A stretch of DNA of 6,829 nt from Sphingomonas sp. (GCA_030146605.1 JASLBO010000364.1:1-6829); one strand, 5' to 3'. Positions 1 through 5,665 are shown, counted from the first letter of the stretch. Made by a program: numbers and translations. Notes: generated by a model from the letters alone, not told the origin.

Positions 1-832
1 CCGGCATGCGATATGCACCTATCATCGGGCTGCGCGGACTGCCTTCGCCGACCACCTCGCCCCCGGCGCCGCGAATGGCCGCCTCCAGCCCGGCGCGCAG
101 CTGCGCGATCCGCGCCAGATCCTCGGGCGTGCCCAACGCCGCCGCATAGCCGAGCGCGCCGGGCAGATTCTCGGTCCCCGCGCGATAGCCCTTCTCCTGC
201 CCCCCCATCGGCAGCAGCACGCCGAAGTCGCGCACCAGCAGCGCTCCGATGCCCGGCGGCCCGCCGCGCTTGTGTGCCGAGAGTGCGACCAGATCGGCGT
301 GGCGCAGCACCGCATCGTCCGCCCGCGCCGGCATCTGCGCCGCGTCGACGAGCAGGATACCTCCCGCCGCGTGCACGATCTCGCCGATCGCCGCGATCGG
401 CTGCCGCACGCCCGTCTCGCTGTTCGCCCATTGCACGCAAAGCAGGGTGCGAGCCGCGCCGTCGCAGGCCGCCCGCAGCGCGTCGAGATCAAGGATGCCC
501 TTAGCATCGACCGGCAGCACCTTCGCCCCCTCGGAATGCCGCAGTACCGAATCATGCTCGACCGCCGTGATCAGCCGCCTTTCCGCCATCGACCGGGTCA
601 GCGCGAGGTGCAGCGATTCGCTCGCCCCCGAAGTCAGCACCAGCTCGTGTGCCCAGCCATAGGCCGCGGCGATCCTGGCCCGCGCATCCTCCCGCGCCGC
701 GCGCGCGGCGCGCCCCTCGGCATGTGGCGAGGAAGGATTCGCCCAGCGCGCCATTCCCTCGACAACCGCCGCCACCGCGGCAGACGTCATCGGCGTGGTC
801 GCGGCATGATCCAGATAGATACGGTCGGCCAA
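1..832 (-). CDS. Cysteine desulfurase family protein (class V aminotransferase fold), 3' end outside window
   Basis: A PLP enzyme of the NifS/IscS/SufS type, expected to remove sulfur from L-cysteine for Fe-S cluster or thio-cofactor assembly in the cytoplasm. The 277 visible residues read IYLDHAATTP at 5-14, EHDSV at 92-96 (the family histidine), NSET at 137-140, the PLP-contacting VDAAQ at 162-166, the Schiff-base lysine K188 in SAHKRGGPPG, and RAGTENLPG at 217-225. The sulfur-carrying cysteine loop lies near the C-terminus, outside the window, so desulfurase activity cannot be confirmed. The start is taken as TTG at 832-830: the family begins only a few residues before YLDHAATTP, no ATG or GTG lies upstream in frame, and a weak GGA sits 6 bases before it. 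The next in-frame ATG (residue 15) would cut into the conserved N-terminus. It diverges from the hydrolase at 924. In sphingomonads such a gene often belongs to a suf cluster, but that is recollection and the cluster itself is not visible. The family call is firm; the exact subtype is open. Confidence 0.9.
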   Translation of the reverse strand, partial: MADRIYLDHAATTPMTSAAVAAVVEGMARWANPSSPHAEGRAARAAREDARARIAAAYGWAHELVLTSGASESLHLALTRSMAERRLITAVEHDSVLRHSEGAKVLPVDAKGILDLDALRAACDGAARTLLCVQWANSETGVRQPIAAIGEIVHAAGGILLVDAAQMPARADDAVLRHADLVALSAHKRGGPPGIGALLVRDFGVLLPMGGQEKGYRAGTENLPGALGYAAALGTPEDLARIAQLRAGLEAAIRGAGGEVVGEGSPRSPMIGAYRMP

Positions 833-843
833 ATTCGTTCCAA

Positions 844-877
844 TTGCGCAAAAGCGGGCGCTGCCTATATAGCGCCC
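844..877 (+). promoter_or_regulatory. Candidate promoter and 22-bp palindrome between divergent genes
   Basis: The 91-base gap between the divergent starts at 832 and 924 holds TTGCGC (844-849), 16 bases, then TATATA (866-871), a plausible sigma-70-type promoter for the hydrolase with a leader of roughly 45 bases. The -10 box lies inside an inverted repeat, GGGCGCT (856-862) and AGCGCCC (871-877), with an 8-base spacer, so an operator overlapping the promoter is possible. TATATA is its own complement and could also serve the leftward gene, but no good -35 box is visible on that strand. This is a motif match only. Confidence 0.35.
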
Positions 878-923
878 AATTCCCCGCGCTCCACTGCGCG
901 CCCCCTTTTCAAGGCAGGCTACA

Positions 924-1580
924 TTGCCCGAAGTCATCTTTCCCGGTCCCGAAGGCCGCCTCGAAGGGCGTTTCGCCCCCGCTCCCAAGCCCCGCGCGCC
1001 GGTCGCCATGATCCTCCACCCGCATCCCAATGCCGGTGGCACGATGAACAACCGCATCGTCCAGGAGCTCTACAAGACCTTCCAGCGCCGCGGCTTCGCC
1101 ACCCTGCGCTTCAATTTCCGCGGCGTCGGCAAGAGCCAGGGCGTGTTCGACAACGGCATCGGCGAACTCAGCGACGCGGCCAGCGCGCTCGACTGGGTGC
1201 AGAGCTTCCACCCCGAAGCCTCGACCACCTGGATCGCCGGAGTCAGCTTCGGCGCGTGGATCGGCATGCAACTGCTGATGCGCCGCCCCGAGATCCGCGG
1301 CTTCATCTCGGTCGCGCCGCCCGCGAACATGTACGATTTCAGCTTCCTCGCGCCCTGCCCCTCCTCGGGCATCATCATCCAGGGCGAAGGCGACGAAGTC
1401 GCGACTCCAGCGGCGACGCAGAAGCTCGTCGACAAATTGCGCACCCAGAAGCACATCACCATCCACCACGACACGATCCCCGGCGCGAACCATTTCTTCC
1501 AGGACGAGATGGAGCAATTGATGGGCTCGGTGGACCGCTATCTCGACATGCGCCTCGACCCCAACTCGCCGATTCGGTGA
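924..1580 (+). CDS. Alpha/beta hydrolase (COG2945-like serine hydrolase)
   Basis: A 218-residue cytoplasmic alpha/beta hydrolase without a signal peptide or membrane segment. The family signature HPHPNAGG occupies 32-39. The nucleophile elbow GVSFG puts the serine at 108, the acid is D157 in GEGDE, and the base is H190 in GANHFF, so the full Ser-Asp-His triad is in the correct order. A further RFNFRGVGKSQG block (62-73) is typical of this group. The substrate is unknown; relatives are annotated only as hydrolases or esterases. The start is TTG at 924, with AAGG (911-914) and AGG (916-918) just upstream. The first in-frame ATG (1008, residue 29) would remove the first strand and sit just before the conserved HPHP block. 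It stands alone between a divergent promoter and a hairpin-repeat pair that probably marks its 3' end. The fold and triad are certain; the biological role is not. Confidence 0.92.
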   Translation: MPEVIFPGPEGRLEGRFAPAPKPRAPVAMILHPHPNAGGTMNNRIVQELYKTFQRRGFATLRFNFRGVGKSQGVFDNGIGELSDAASALDWVQSFHPEASTTWIAGVSFGAWIGMQLLMRRPEIRGFISVAPPANMYDFSFLAPCPSSGIIIQGEGDEVATPAATQKLVDKLRTQKHITIHHDTIPGANHFFQDEMEQLMGSVDRYLDMRLDPNSPIR

Positions 1581-1585
1581 TCCTC

Positions 1586-1666
1586 CGTCATCCCGGCGAA
1601 AGCCGGGATCTCGGGCGGCGAGCGAATGGCTAGCGGCAGAAGATCCCGGCTTTCGCCGGGATGACG
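1586..1666. repeat. REP-like inverted hairpin pair between convergent genes
   Basis: Two 26-base arms, 1586-1611 and 1641-1666, are perfect reverse complements separated by 29 bases. Each arm is itself a hairpin: CCCGGC and GCCGGG around a GAAA loop on the left arm, its complement on the right. The whole can form either two small hairpins or one long cruciform. It lies just after the hydrolase stop (1580) and just before the end of a leftward gene (1670), the usual place for REP/BIME elements. A role as a two-way transcription stop or in mRNA protection is inferred. There is no T-run, so it is not a classical intrinsic terminator. No REP transposase is visible. Confidence 0.85.
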
Positions 1667-1669
1667 AGT

Positions 1670-1840
1670 TCACACCGACCAGATCAGCAGATTCCCCAGC
1701 AGCACCAGCGCGGCGATCCCCATCAGCACGCCCTTCTGCCGCTCGCCGCCGCGCCACGTCCGCACGCCGCCCCACACCAGCGCGAACATCGCCACCACTG
1801 CGATGCTCAGCAGCAACGGATTGAGTTGCGGATCCATCAT
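1670..1840 (-). CDS. Small two-helix membrane protein, unknown function
   Basis: This gene encodes 56 residues starting MMDPQLNPLLLS. Two hydrophobic stretches, about 8-25 and 38-56, flank a basic loop (residues 26-37, with R27, R30, R34 and K36), predicting a hairpin in the inner membrane with the loop in the cytoplasm. The ATG at 1840 overlaps the stop of the preceding gene as ATGA (1837-1840), so translation is probably coupled; no convincing Shine-Dalgarno is visible. A second ATG immediately follows at 1837. The frame stays open far upstream, but only this C-terminal part has membrane-protein character; the upstream part is the out-of-frame shadow of the neighbouring genes. It is the last gene of the dehydratase operon. 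No known family is recognised. Confidence 0.68.
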   Translation of the reverse strand: MMDPQLNPLLLSIAVVAMFALVWGGVRTWRGGERQKGVLMGIAALVLLGNLLIWSV

Positions 1841-2016
1841 CGCACGATCAGCCACACCAGCAGCGCGATCGCCAGCCCGACGCCGGCAAAGCCTGCGACC
1901 ACCTTCGGCTCGCCGCGATAGATCAGCCGCAGGAAATACCAGAGGAACAGCCCGACCCCGCGCGTCGCCACGCTGAGGACATTGGCGATCGCCGCGCCGA
2001 ACTGCGTTTCCTTCAT
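1837..2016 (-). CDS. Small two-helix membrane protein, unknown function
   Basis: This gene encodes 59 residues starting MKETQFGAAIANVL. Hydrophobic segments at about 14-33 (VGLFLWYFLRLIY) and 38-58 (AGVGLAIALLVWLIV), with a short basic REP(K) turn between, predict a helical hairpin in the membrane. The start is ATG at 2016, overlapping the dehydratase stop as TGATG, with AGGGA a few bases upstream inside the dehydratase 3' end. A TTG at 2019 would add one residue and is a less likely start. Its stop overlaps the next gene by 4 bases. It is therefore the middle gene of a tightly coupled operon. The function is not recognisable from sequence. Confidence 0.75.
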   Translation of the reverse strand: MKETQFGAAIANVLSVATRGVGLFLWYFLRLIYRGEPKVVAGFAGVGLAIALLVWLIVR

Positions 2017-2984
2017 CAATCCCTCGATCCCAGCACCGCCGCATAGGCGTCCGGATCGGCATTGCCGCCCGAAAGGATGACGAGCAATCCCGGTGTTGCC
2101 GCGACCTTGCCTGCCAGCAATGCCGCGAGCGCGACCGATCCCCCCGGCTCCAGCACCAGCCGCAGCTTCGCCGCCGCCCAGCGTTGGGCGTCGCGAATTT
2201 CACGCTCGCTGACCGCAATCCCTCTGGCATCGCGCCGGCTGAGCACGTCGAAGGTCAGCGGCGAGACTTCCTTCGTCTGCAGCGCGTCGCACGCCGTCGG
2301 CGGCGGGTTGTCCCCCACTGGTTCGATCCAGCCCGCCTCGAGGCTGCGGCGCATATCGTCCCAGCCCTCGGGCTCGACGAGCGTGATCTCCGCCTCGGGT
2401 AGCGCCAGCGCGAGCCCCGCGGCGAGCCCGCCGCCGCCGCACGGCACCACCACATTCGAAGGATCGGGCAGCTTCATCTCGACCATCTGGGTCATCGCCT
2501 CGATCCCGGCGCTGCCCTGCCCCTCGATGATCCACGGATCGTCGAAGCTCGGCACCAGCGCGGCGCCCCGCGCGTGCGCAAGATGCGCGGCGATCTTCTC
2601 GCGGCTCTCGGTCGCGCGGTCGTATTTCACCACTTCGGCCCCCATCGCCAGCGTGGCGTCGAGCTTCACCCGCGGCGCGTCGGACGGCATCACGATCACC
2701 GCGGGCACGCCGAGCTTCCTCGCCGCCCAGGCGATTCCCTGCGCGTGATTCCCCGACGAGAATGCGACGACGCCGCGCTCGCGCGCTTGCGCGTCCAGAG
2801 CGGTCAGCCGATGCCATGCGCCGCGGATCTTGAACGCGCCAACCGGCTGCAGCGATTCCGCCTTGAAACAGACCCGAACCCCGCGAATTTCCGCCGTCAG
2901 CAGAGGGGTTTGCGGCAGGATCGCGGCGATCTTCGCCGCGGCGTCGCGAACCCCCGCCCGGGTGGGCTGTCTCACAATCGTCAC
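2016..2984 (-). CDS. Threonine/serine dehydratase (PLP fold type II)
   Basis: A 322-residue PLP-dependent ammonia-lyase of the threonine/serine dehydratase family, which would convert L-threonine to 2-oxobutanoate plus ammonia, or serine to pyruvate. Visible signatures are KAESLQPVGAFKIRGA at 41-56 with the Schiff-base lysine K52, SSGNHAQG at 76-83 (substrate carboxylate loop), the glycine-rich phosphate clamp GGGGL at 183-187, and SGGN at 305-308 near the pyridine nitrogen. Its length matches catalytic-domain-only catabolic types; it lacks the C-terminal ACT-like domain of biosynthetic IlvA. Serine racemase and hydroxyaspartate dehydratase share these motifs, so the substrate is not fixed. 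The start is GTG at 2984, with a GGGGGTG stretch 6 bases upstream; no ATG is available nearby. It is the first gene of a leftward operon with two tiny membrane proteins and diverges from the ornithine decarboxylase. No convincing promoter was found in the gap. Confidence 0.9.
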   Translation of the reverse strand: MTIVRQPTRAGVRDAAAKIAAILPQTPLLTAEIRGVRVCFKAESLQPVGAFKIRGAWHRLTALDAQARERGVVAFSSGNHAQGIAWAARKLGVPAVIVMPSDAPRVKLDATLAMGAEVVKYDRATESREKIAAHLAHARGAALVPSFDDPWIIEGQGSAGIEAMTQMVEMKLPDPSNVVVPCGGGGLAAGLALALPEAEITLVEPEGWDDMRRSLEAGWIEPVGDNPPPTACDALQTKEVSPLTFDVLSRRDARGIAVSEREIRDAQRWAAAKLRLVLEPGGSVALAALLAGKVAATPGLLVILSGGNADPDAYAAVLGSRD

Positions 2985-3027
2985 ACTTCACCCCCGCTGT
3001 ACATTTCCGGATACCGAATCGCTTTAC

Positions 3028-3134
3028 ATGGGGGGACCTCGTCCCTAAATGCCGCCTTCCGCTGCCCCATGGGACTTCCAACCGCAAGGCAGCTTTTGTC
3101 ACCGTCGCCGAAAGGCACTTGGAGGTCCCTTGAG
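3028..3134 (+). promoter_or_regulatory. Structured leader of ornithine decarboxylase gene, candidate speF-type RNA
   Basis: The 150-base gap before the decarboxylase gene carries strong pairing potential around its ribosome binding site. GGGACTTCCAA (3071-3081) pairs over 11 positions (one G-U) with TTGGAGGTCCC (3119-3129), burying the whole GGAGG. A competing segment, GGGACCTC (3033-3040), is perfectly complementary to GAGGTCCC (3122-3129) and can alternatively close on GTCCC (3041-3045). GCTGCC (3061-3066) pairs with GGCAGC (3088-3093), putting the first anti-SD segment in its loop (pseudoknot-compatible). GCC-GAAA-GGC (3107-3116) is a GNRA hairpin. A conserved 'speF' RNA motif upstream of alphaproteobacterial ornithine decarboxylase genes is established (Corbino et al. 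2005; Rfam speF family). That this leader belongs to it is inference from position and structure, not from a matched consensus. The 5' end is uncertain, and no strong promoter was found in 2985-3027. Confidence 0.55.
3121..3125 (+). promoter_or_regulatory. Ribosome binding site fixing the TTG start at 3135
   Basis: GGAGG ends 9 bases before TTG at 3135, the only initiator-type codon in frame near it. This decides the start of the decarboxylase within a frame that is open for hundreds of bases upstream. The site lies inside the leader's 11-bp helix. Confidence 0.7.
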
Positions 3135-4358
3135 TTGCACAAGCATCATAGCGCGCTGGGGTTAGCGTCTCCCCGTTCGACCGCTCTTCGCGGTATCGAC
3201 ATTGTCGCCCAGCGCCCGGTTCAACCGGTAACGTTGACTCGTCCGCACGCCGCGTCGCGCGCCGCCCGTTTCTTCGTCGAGAAGTTTCCGGGTCGCTCGA
3301 TGTATGCCGTCAAGGCCAATCCGTCGCCGGATCTGCTGCAGATCCTGTGGGATAGCGGCGTCACGCATTACGACGTGGCCTCGATCGCCGAGGTGCGCCT
3401 CGTCGCTTCGACGCTGCCCGGCGCGACCTTGTGCTTCATGCACCCGGTCAAGGCCGAGGAAGCGATCGCCGAGGCGTATTTCGTCCACGGCGTCCGCGTG
3501 TTCAGCCTCGACAGCCTCGAAGAGCTCGACAAGATCGTCTTCGCCACCAAGGGCGCCGAGGATCTGACGCTCTGCGTGCGGCTGCGCGTCTCGTCCGACC
3601 ATTCGAAGCTCAGCCTCGCCTCCAAGTTCGGCGCGGGCCCAGGCGAATCGAAGGAATTGCTGATGGCCACCCGTCAGGTCGCCGATGCTCTCGGCATCTG
3701 CTTCCATGTCGGCAGCCAGGCGATGTCGCCAGACGCCTATGCCAATGCGATGGAGCGCGTCCGCGCTGCGATCGTCGAGGCGGCGGTCACCGTCGACGTG
3801 ATCGATGTCGGCGGCGGGTTTCCCTCGTCCTATCCCGGCATGGAGCCGCCGCCGCTCGAGCGTTATTTCGCGACGATCCACCGTGCGTTCGAGAGCCTGC
3901 CGATCAGCTATTCGGCCGAACTCTGGGCCGAACCGGGCCGCGCTCTGTGTGCCGAGTACAGCTCGCTGATCGTGCGCGTCGAGAAGCGCCGCGGCGCCGA
4001 ACTGTACATCAACGACGGCGCCTATGGCGCGCTGTTCGATGCGGCGCATGTCGGCTGGCGTTTCCCGGTGCAGCTCCTGCGCGAGCCGGATTCGAACGCC
4101 CGTGACATGGAGTTCAGCTTCTACGGCCCGACCTGCGACGACCTCGATCACATGGCAGGCCCGTTCCTGCTTCCCGCCGACATCCGTGCCGGCGACTATA
4201 TCGAGATCGGCATGCTCGGCGCCTATGGCTCTGCGATGCGCACCGCGTTCAACGGCTTCGGATCGGACCAGACGGTGATCGTCGGCGATGAACCGATGGT
4301 GTCGCTCTATGCTGAGGTTGAAGAACCCGCCGTGGCGAACAACGTCGTCAAGCTGTAA
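3135..4358 (+). CDS. Ornithine decarboxylase family (type III PLP, alanine-racemase fold)
   Basis: A 407-residue cytoplasmic decarboxylase, expected to turn L-ornithine into putrescine. It has the full active-site series of eukaryotic-like ODC: YAVKAN with PLP lysine K60, HVGSQ at 191-195, the phosphate loop GGGFPS at 226-231, EPGRALCAE at 266-274, and YGPTCDDLD with the cross-dimer catalytic C334 and D335. FDAAHV (D302) fits the mouse ODC YDHAHV segment whose aspartate binds the ornithine side chain. LGAYGSAMRTAFNGF at 361-375 closes the site. These favour ornithine, although lysine as an extra substrate cannot be excluded. The start is TTG at 3135 behind GGAGG. The frame is open back to 2574, but the upstream stretch is antisense to the dehydratase. 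The gene is preceded by a leader that can hide its ribosome binding site. It is followed 170 bases later by a deoxyhypusine-synthase-like gene on the same strand, making a putrescine-consuming partner likely. Confidence 0.93.
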   Translation: MHKHHSALGLASPRSTALRGIDIVAQRPVQPVTLTRPHAASRAARFFVEKFPGRSMYAVKANPSPDLLQILWDSGVTHYDVASIAEVRLVASTLPGATLCFMHPVKAEEAIAEAYFVHGVRVFSLDSLEELDKIVFATKGAEDLTLCVRLRVSSDHSKLSLASKFGAGPGESKELLMATRQVADALGICFHVGSQAMSPDAYANAMERVRAAIVEAAVTVDVIDVGGGFPSSYPGMEPPPLERYFATIHRAFESLPISYSAELWAEPGRALCAEYSSLIVRVEKRRGAELYINDGAYGALFDAAHVGWRFPVQLLREPDSNARDMEFSFYGPTCDDLDHMAGPFLLPADIRAGDYIEIGMLGAYGSAMRTAFNGFGSDQTVIVGDEPMVSLYAEVEEPAVANNVVKL

Positions 4359-4383
4359 TGGCTGAACGCTAGCCACCTTCGCT

Positions 4384-4470
4384 CCCCTCCCGCTTGCGGG
4401 AGGGGTCGGGGAGGGCTTGAAAGTCGGGAGGGACAGCCCCTTCCCTGGCCCCTCCCGCAAGCGGAAGGGG
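4384..4470. repeat. Imperfect inverted repeat of two GC-rich hairpins
   Basis: The 170 bases between the decarboxylase and the next gene hold two hairpins. CCCCTCCCGC / GCGGGAGGGG (4384-4405) is perfect over 10 bp. CCCCTCCCGC / GCGGAAGGGG (4449-4470) has one mismatch. The second unit is nearly the reverse complement of the first. The similarity continues inward (left arm to about 4418, right arm from about 4435), so the two can also form one long stem. Sequence and loop differ from the repeat at 1586-1666, so this is a separate family. No T-run follows. It may attenuate readthrough or shape mRNA decay between the two polyamine genes, but it is equally consistent with an inert intergenic repeat. 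Confidence 0.75.
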
Positions 4471-4528
4471 AACGCACGGGTTTCCGCGTCCCCTTAACGA
4501 CAGCGGTTCTTGTGAAGATGAGAGACTC

Positions 4529-5608
4529 ATGACCGACACCCTGACCAAGACCGCGGCGGCCAACCCGCCGATCAACGACACCCGCAAGGCGGAGCTGCTT
4601 TCGAAGCAGGTCAAGCACATCGACATCACCAGCTTCGACGCGCGCCCGATCGTCGACGCGATGGCCGATATGAGCTTCACAAGCCGCGACCTCGGCCGCG
4701 CGACCAACATCTACAACCAGATGCTGGCCGACCCGGACTGCACGATCTTCCTCGTCATCGCCGGCTCGACTTCGGCCGGCGGCTGCATGGATCTCTATGC
4801 CGAGCTGGTGCGCAACAACATGGTCGACGGCATCGTCGCCACCGGCGCGACGATCGTCGACATGGATTTCTTCGAGGGCCTCGGCCACAAGCATTATCAG
4901 GCGCTCGAGATCCCCGACGACGATACTTTGCGCTCGCTCTATATCGACCGGATCTATGACACCTATATCGACGAGGAAGCGCTCCAGAACGTCGACCACA
5001 CGATCTTCGAGATCGCCGAGACGCTGGAAGCGAGGCCCTATTCGAGCCGCGCGTTCATCCGCGAGATGGGCAAGTATCTCGTCGAGCACGGCAAAAAGGA
5101 CAACAGCCTCGTCAAGCTCGCTTACGAGCATGACGTGCCGATCTTCTGCCCTGCCTTCGTCGACAGCTCGGCGGGCTTCGGGCTGGTCAAGCACCAGGTC
5201 GATCGCGCCAAGGCCGGCAAGCCCTATATGGTGCTCGACGCGATCGCCGACTTCCGCGAACTCACCCAGATCAAGATCGAGGCGGGCACCACCGGCCTGC
5301 TCATGATCGGTGGCGGCGTGCCCAAGAACTTCATCCAGGACACCGTCGTCTGCGCCGAGATCCTCGGCCACGAGGATGTCGCGGTCCATAAATATGCGGT
5401 CCAGATCACCGTCGCCGACGTCCGCGACGGCGCCTGCTCGTCCTCGACGCTGCAGGAGGCCGCCTCATGGGGCAAGGTCAACACCGGCATCGAGCAGATG
5501 GTCTTCGCGGAGGCCGGCAGCGTGATGCCGCTGCTCGCTTCGGACGCATATCACCGCGGCCACTGGAAGGATCGCGCCAAGCGCGGCTGGGCCAAGCTCT
5601 TCGCCTGA
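4529..5608 (+). CDS. Deoxyhypusine synthase family enzyme; probable homospermidine (or related polyamine) synthase
   Basis: A 359-residue NAD-dependent aminobutyl transferase of the deoxyhypusine synthase (DHS) family. Family marks are GSTSAGGC at 79-86 and NNMVDGIVATGATIVDMD at 96-113 (NAD site), CPAFVDSSAG at 207-216, MVLDAIADF at 234-242, IGGGVPKNF at 260-268, and QEAASWGK at 309-316 with the lysine K316 that carries the aminobutyl imine. Compared with human DHS as I recall it, the KHH motif is KNF (H288 replaced by N267), and D316 and S315 become C303 and A302, while E323, W327 and K329 are kept. Bacteria have no eIF5A, so the acceptor is probably a free amine. With an ornithine decarboxylase next door, two putrescines giving sym-homospermidine is the best guess; an agmatine-based guanidino product is an alternative. 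The start is ATG at 4529, with only a weak GAGA-type site upstream. The gene may share the decarboxylase transcript or have its own undetected promoter, and ends at a strong terminator. Confidence 0.88.
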   Translation: MTDTLTKTAAANPPINDTRKAELLSKQVKHIDITSFDARPIVDAMADMSFTSRDLGRATNIYNQMLADPDCTIFLVIAGSTSAGGCMDLYAELVRNNMVDGIVATGATIVDMDFFEGLGHKHYQALEIPDDDTLRSLYIDRIYDTYIDEEALQNVDHTIFEIAETLEARPYSSRAFIREMGKYLVEHGKKDNSLVKLAYEHDVPIFCPAFVDSSAGFGLVKHQVDRAKAGKPYMVLDAIADFRELTQIKIEAGTTGLLMIGGGVPKNFIQDTVVCAEILGHEDVAVHKYAVQITVADVRDGACSSSTLQEAASWGKVNTGIEQMVFAEAGSVMPLLASDAYHRGHWKDRAKRGWAKLFA

Positions 5609-5630
5609 TCCGGCGCACAACACACACAAG

Positions 5631-5665
5631 AAAACGGCCGGGGAGCGATCCCCGGCCGTTTTTTT
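5631..5665 (+). terminator. Intrinsic terminator of the polyamine module
   Basis: Arms 5634-5644 and 5649-5659 pair perfectly over 11 bp (ACGGCCGGGGA and its complement) around a GCGA tetraloop. Flanking A (5631-5633) and T (5660-5662) can extend the stem. A run of seven T (5659-5665) follows. It begins 22 bases after the deoxyhypusine-synthase-like stop. The A-tract upstream could also give some function on the other strand. Confidence 0.95.

Noticed and set aside
272..1633. A 453-codon plus-strand frame spanning the desulfurase and hydrolase genes
   Set aside because: It runs antisense to one gene and out of frame with another, and is composed mostly of Arg, Pro, His and Ala.
909..1775. 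A 288-codon minus-strand frame across the hydrolase and the REP-like repeat
   Set aside because: It translates through the repeat hairpins and has no family signature. The opposite strand has an intact Ser-Asp-His triad.
2019..2230. Longer version of the 56-residue membrane protein, starting near 2230
   Set aside because: The extra part is an out-of-frame reading of the dehydratase and the 59-residue protein. The ATGA overlap at 1837-1840 and the hydrophobic pattern support the short form.
2985..3015. Possible decarboxylase promoter, TTCACC (2987-2992) and GATACC (3010-3015) with a 17-base spacer
   Set aside because: The match to -35/-10 consensus is poor (4/6 and 3/6) and similar matches are expected by chance.
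2574..3134. A long in-frame extension upstream of the decarboxylase, open from 2574
   Set aside because: It is antisense to the well-supported dehydratase, has arginine-rich low-complexity composition, and crosses the leader. The family N-terminus and GGAGG fit the TTG at 3135.
3162..4460. A 432-codon open frame on the minus strand across the decarboxylase
   Set aside because: High-GC codon bias on the plus strand keeps this frame open. Its translation has no recognisable domain, and it lies opposite a gene with all catalytic motifs.
4307..5389. A 360-codon open frame on the minus strand across the deoxyhypusine-synthase-like gene
   Set aside because: Shadow of the plus-strand gene: a biased Asp/Val/Arg-rich translation with no motif.
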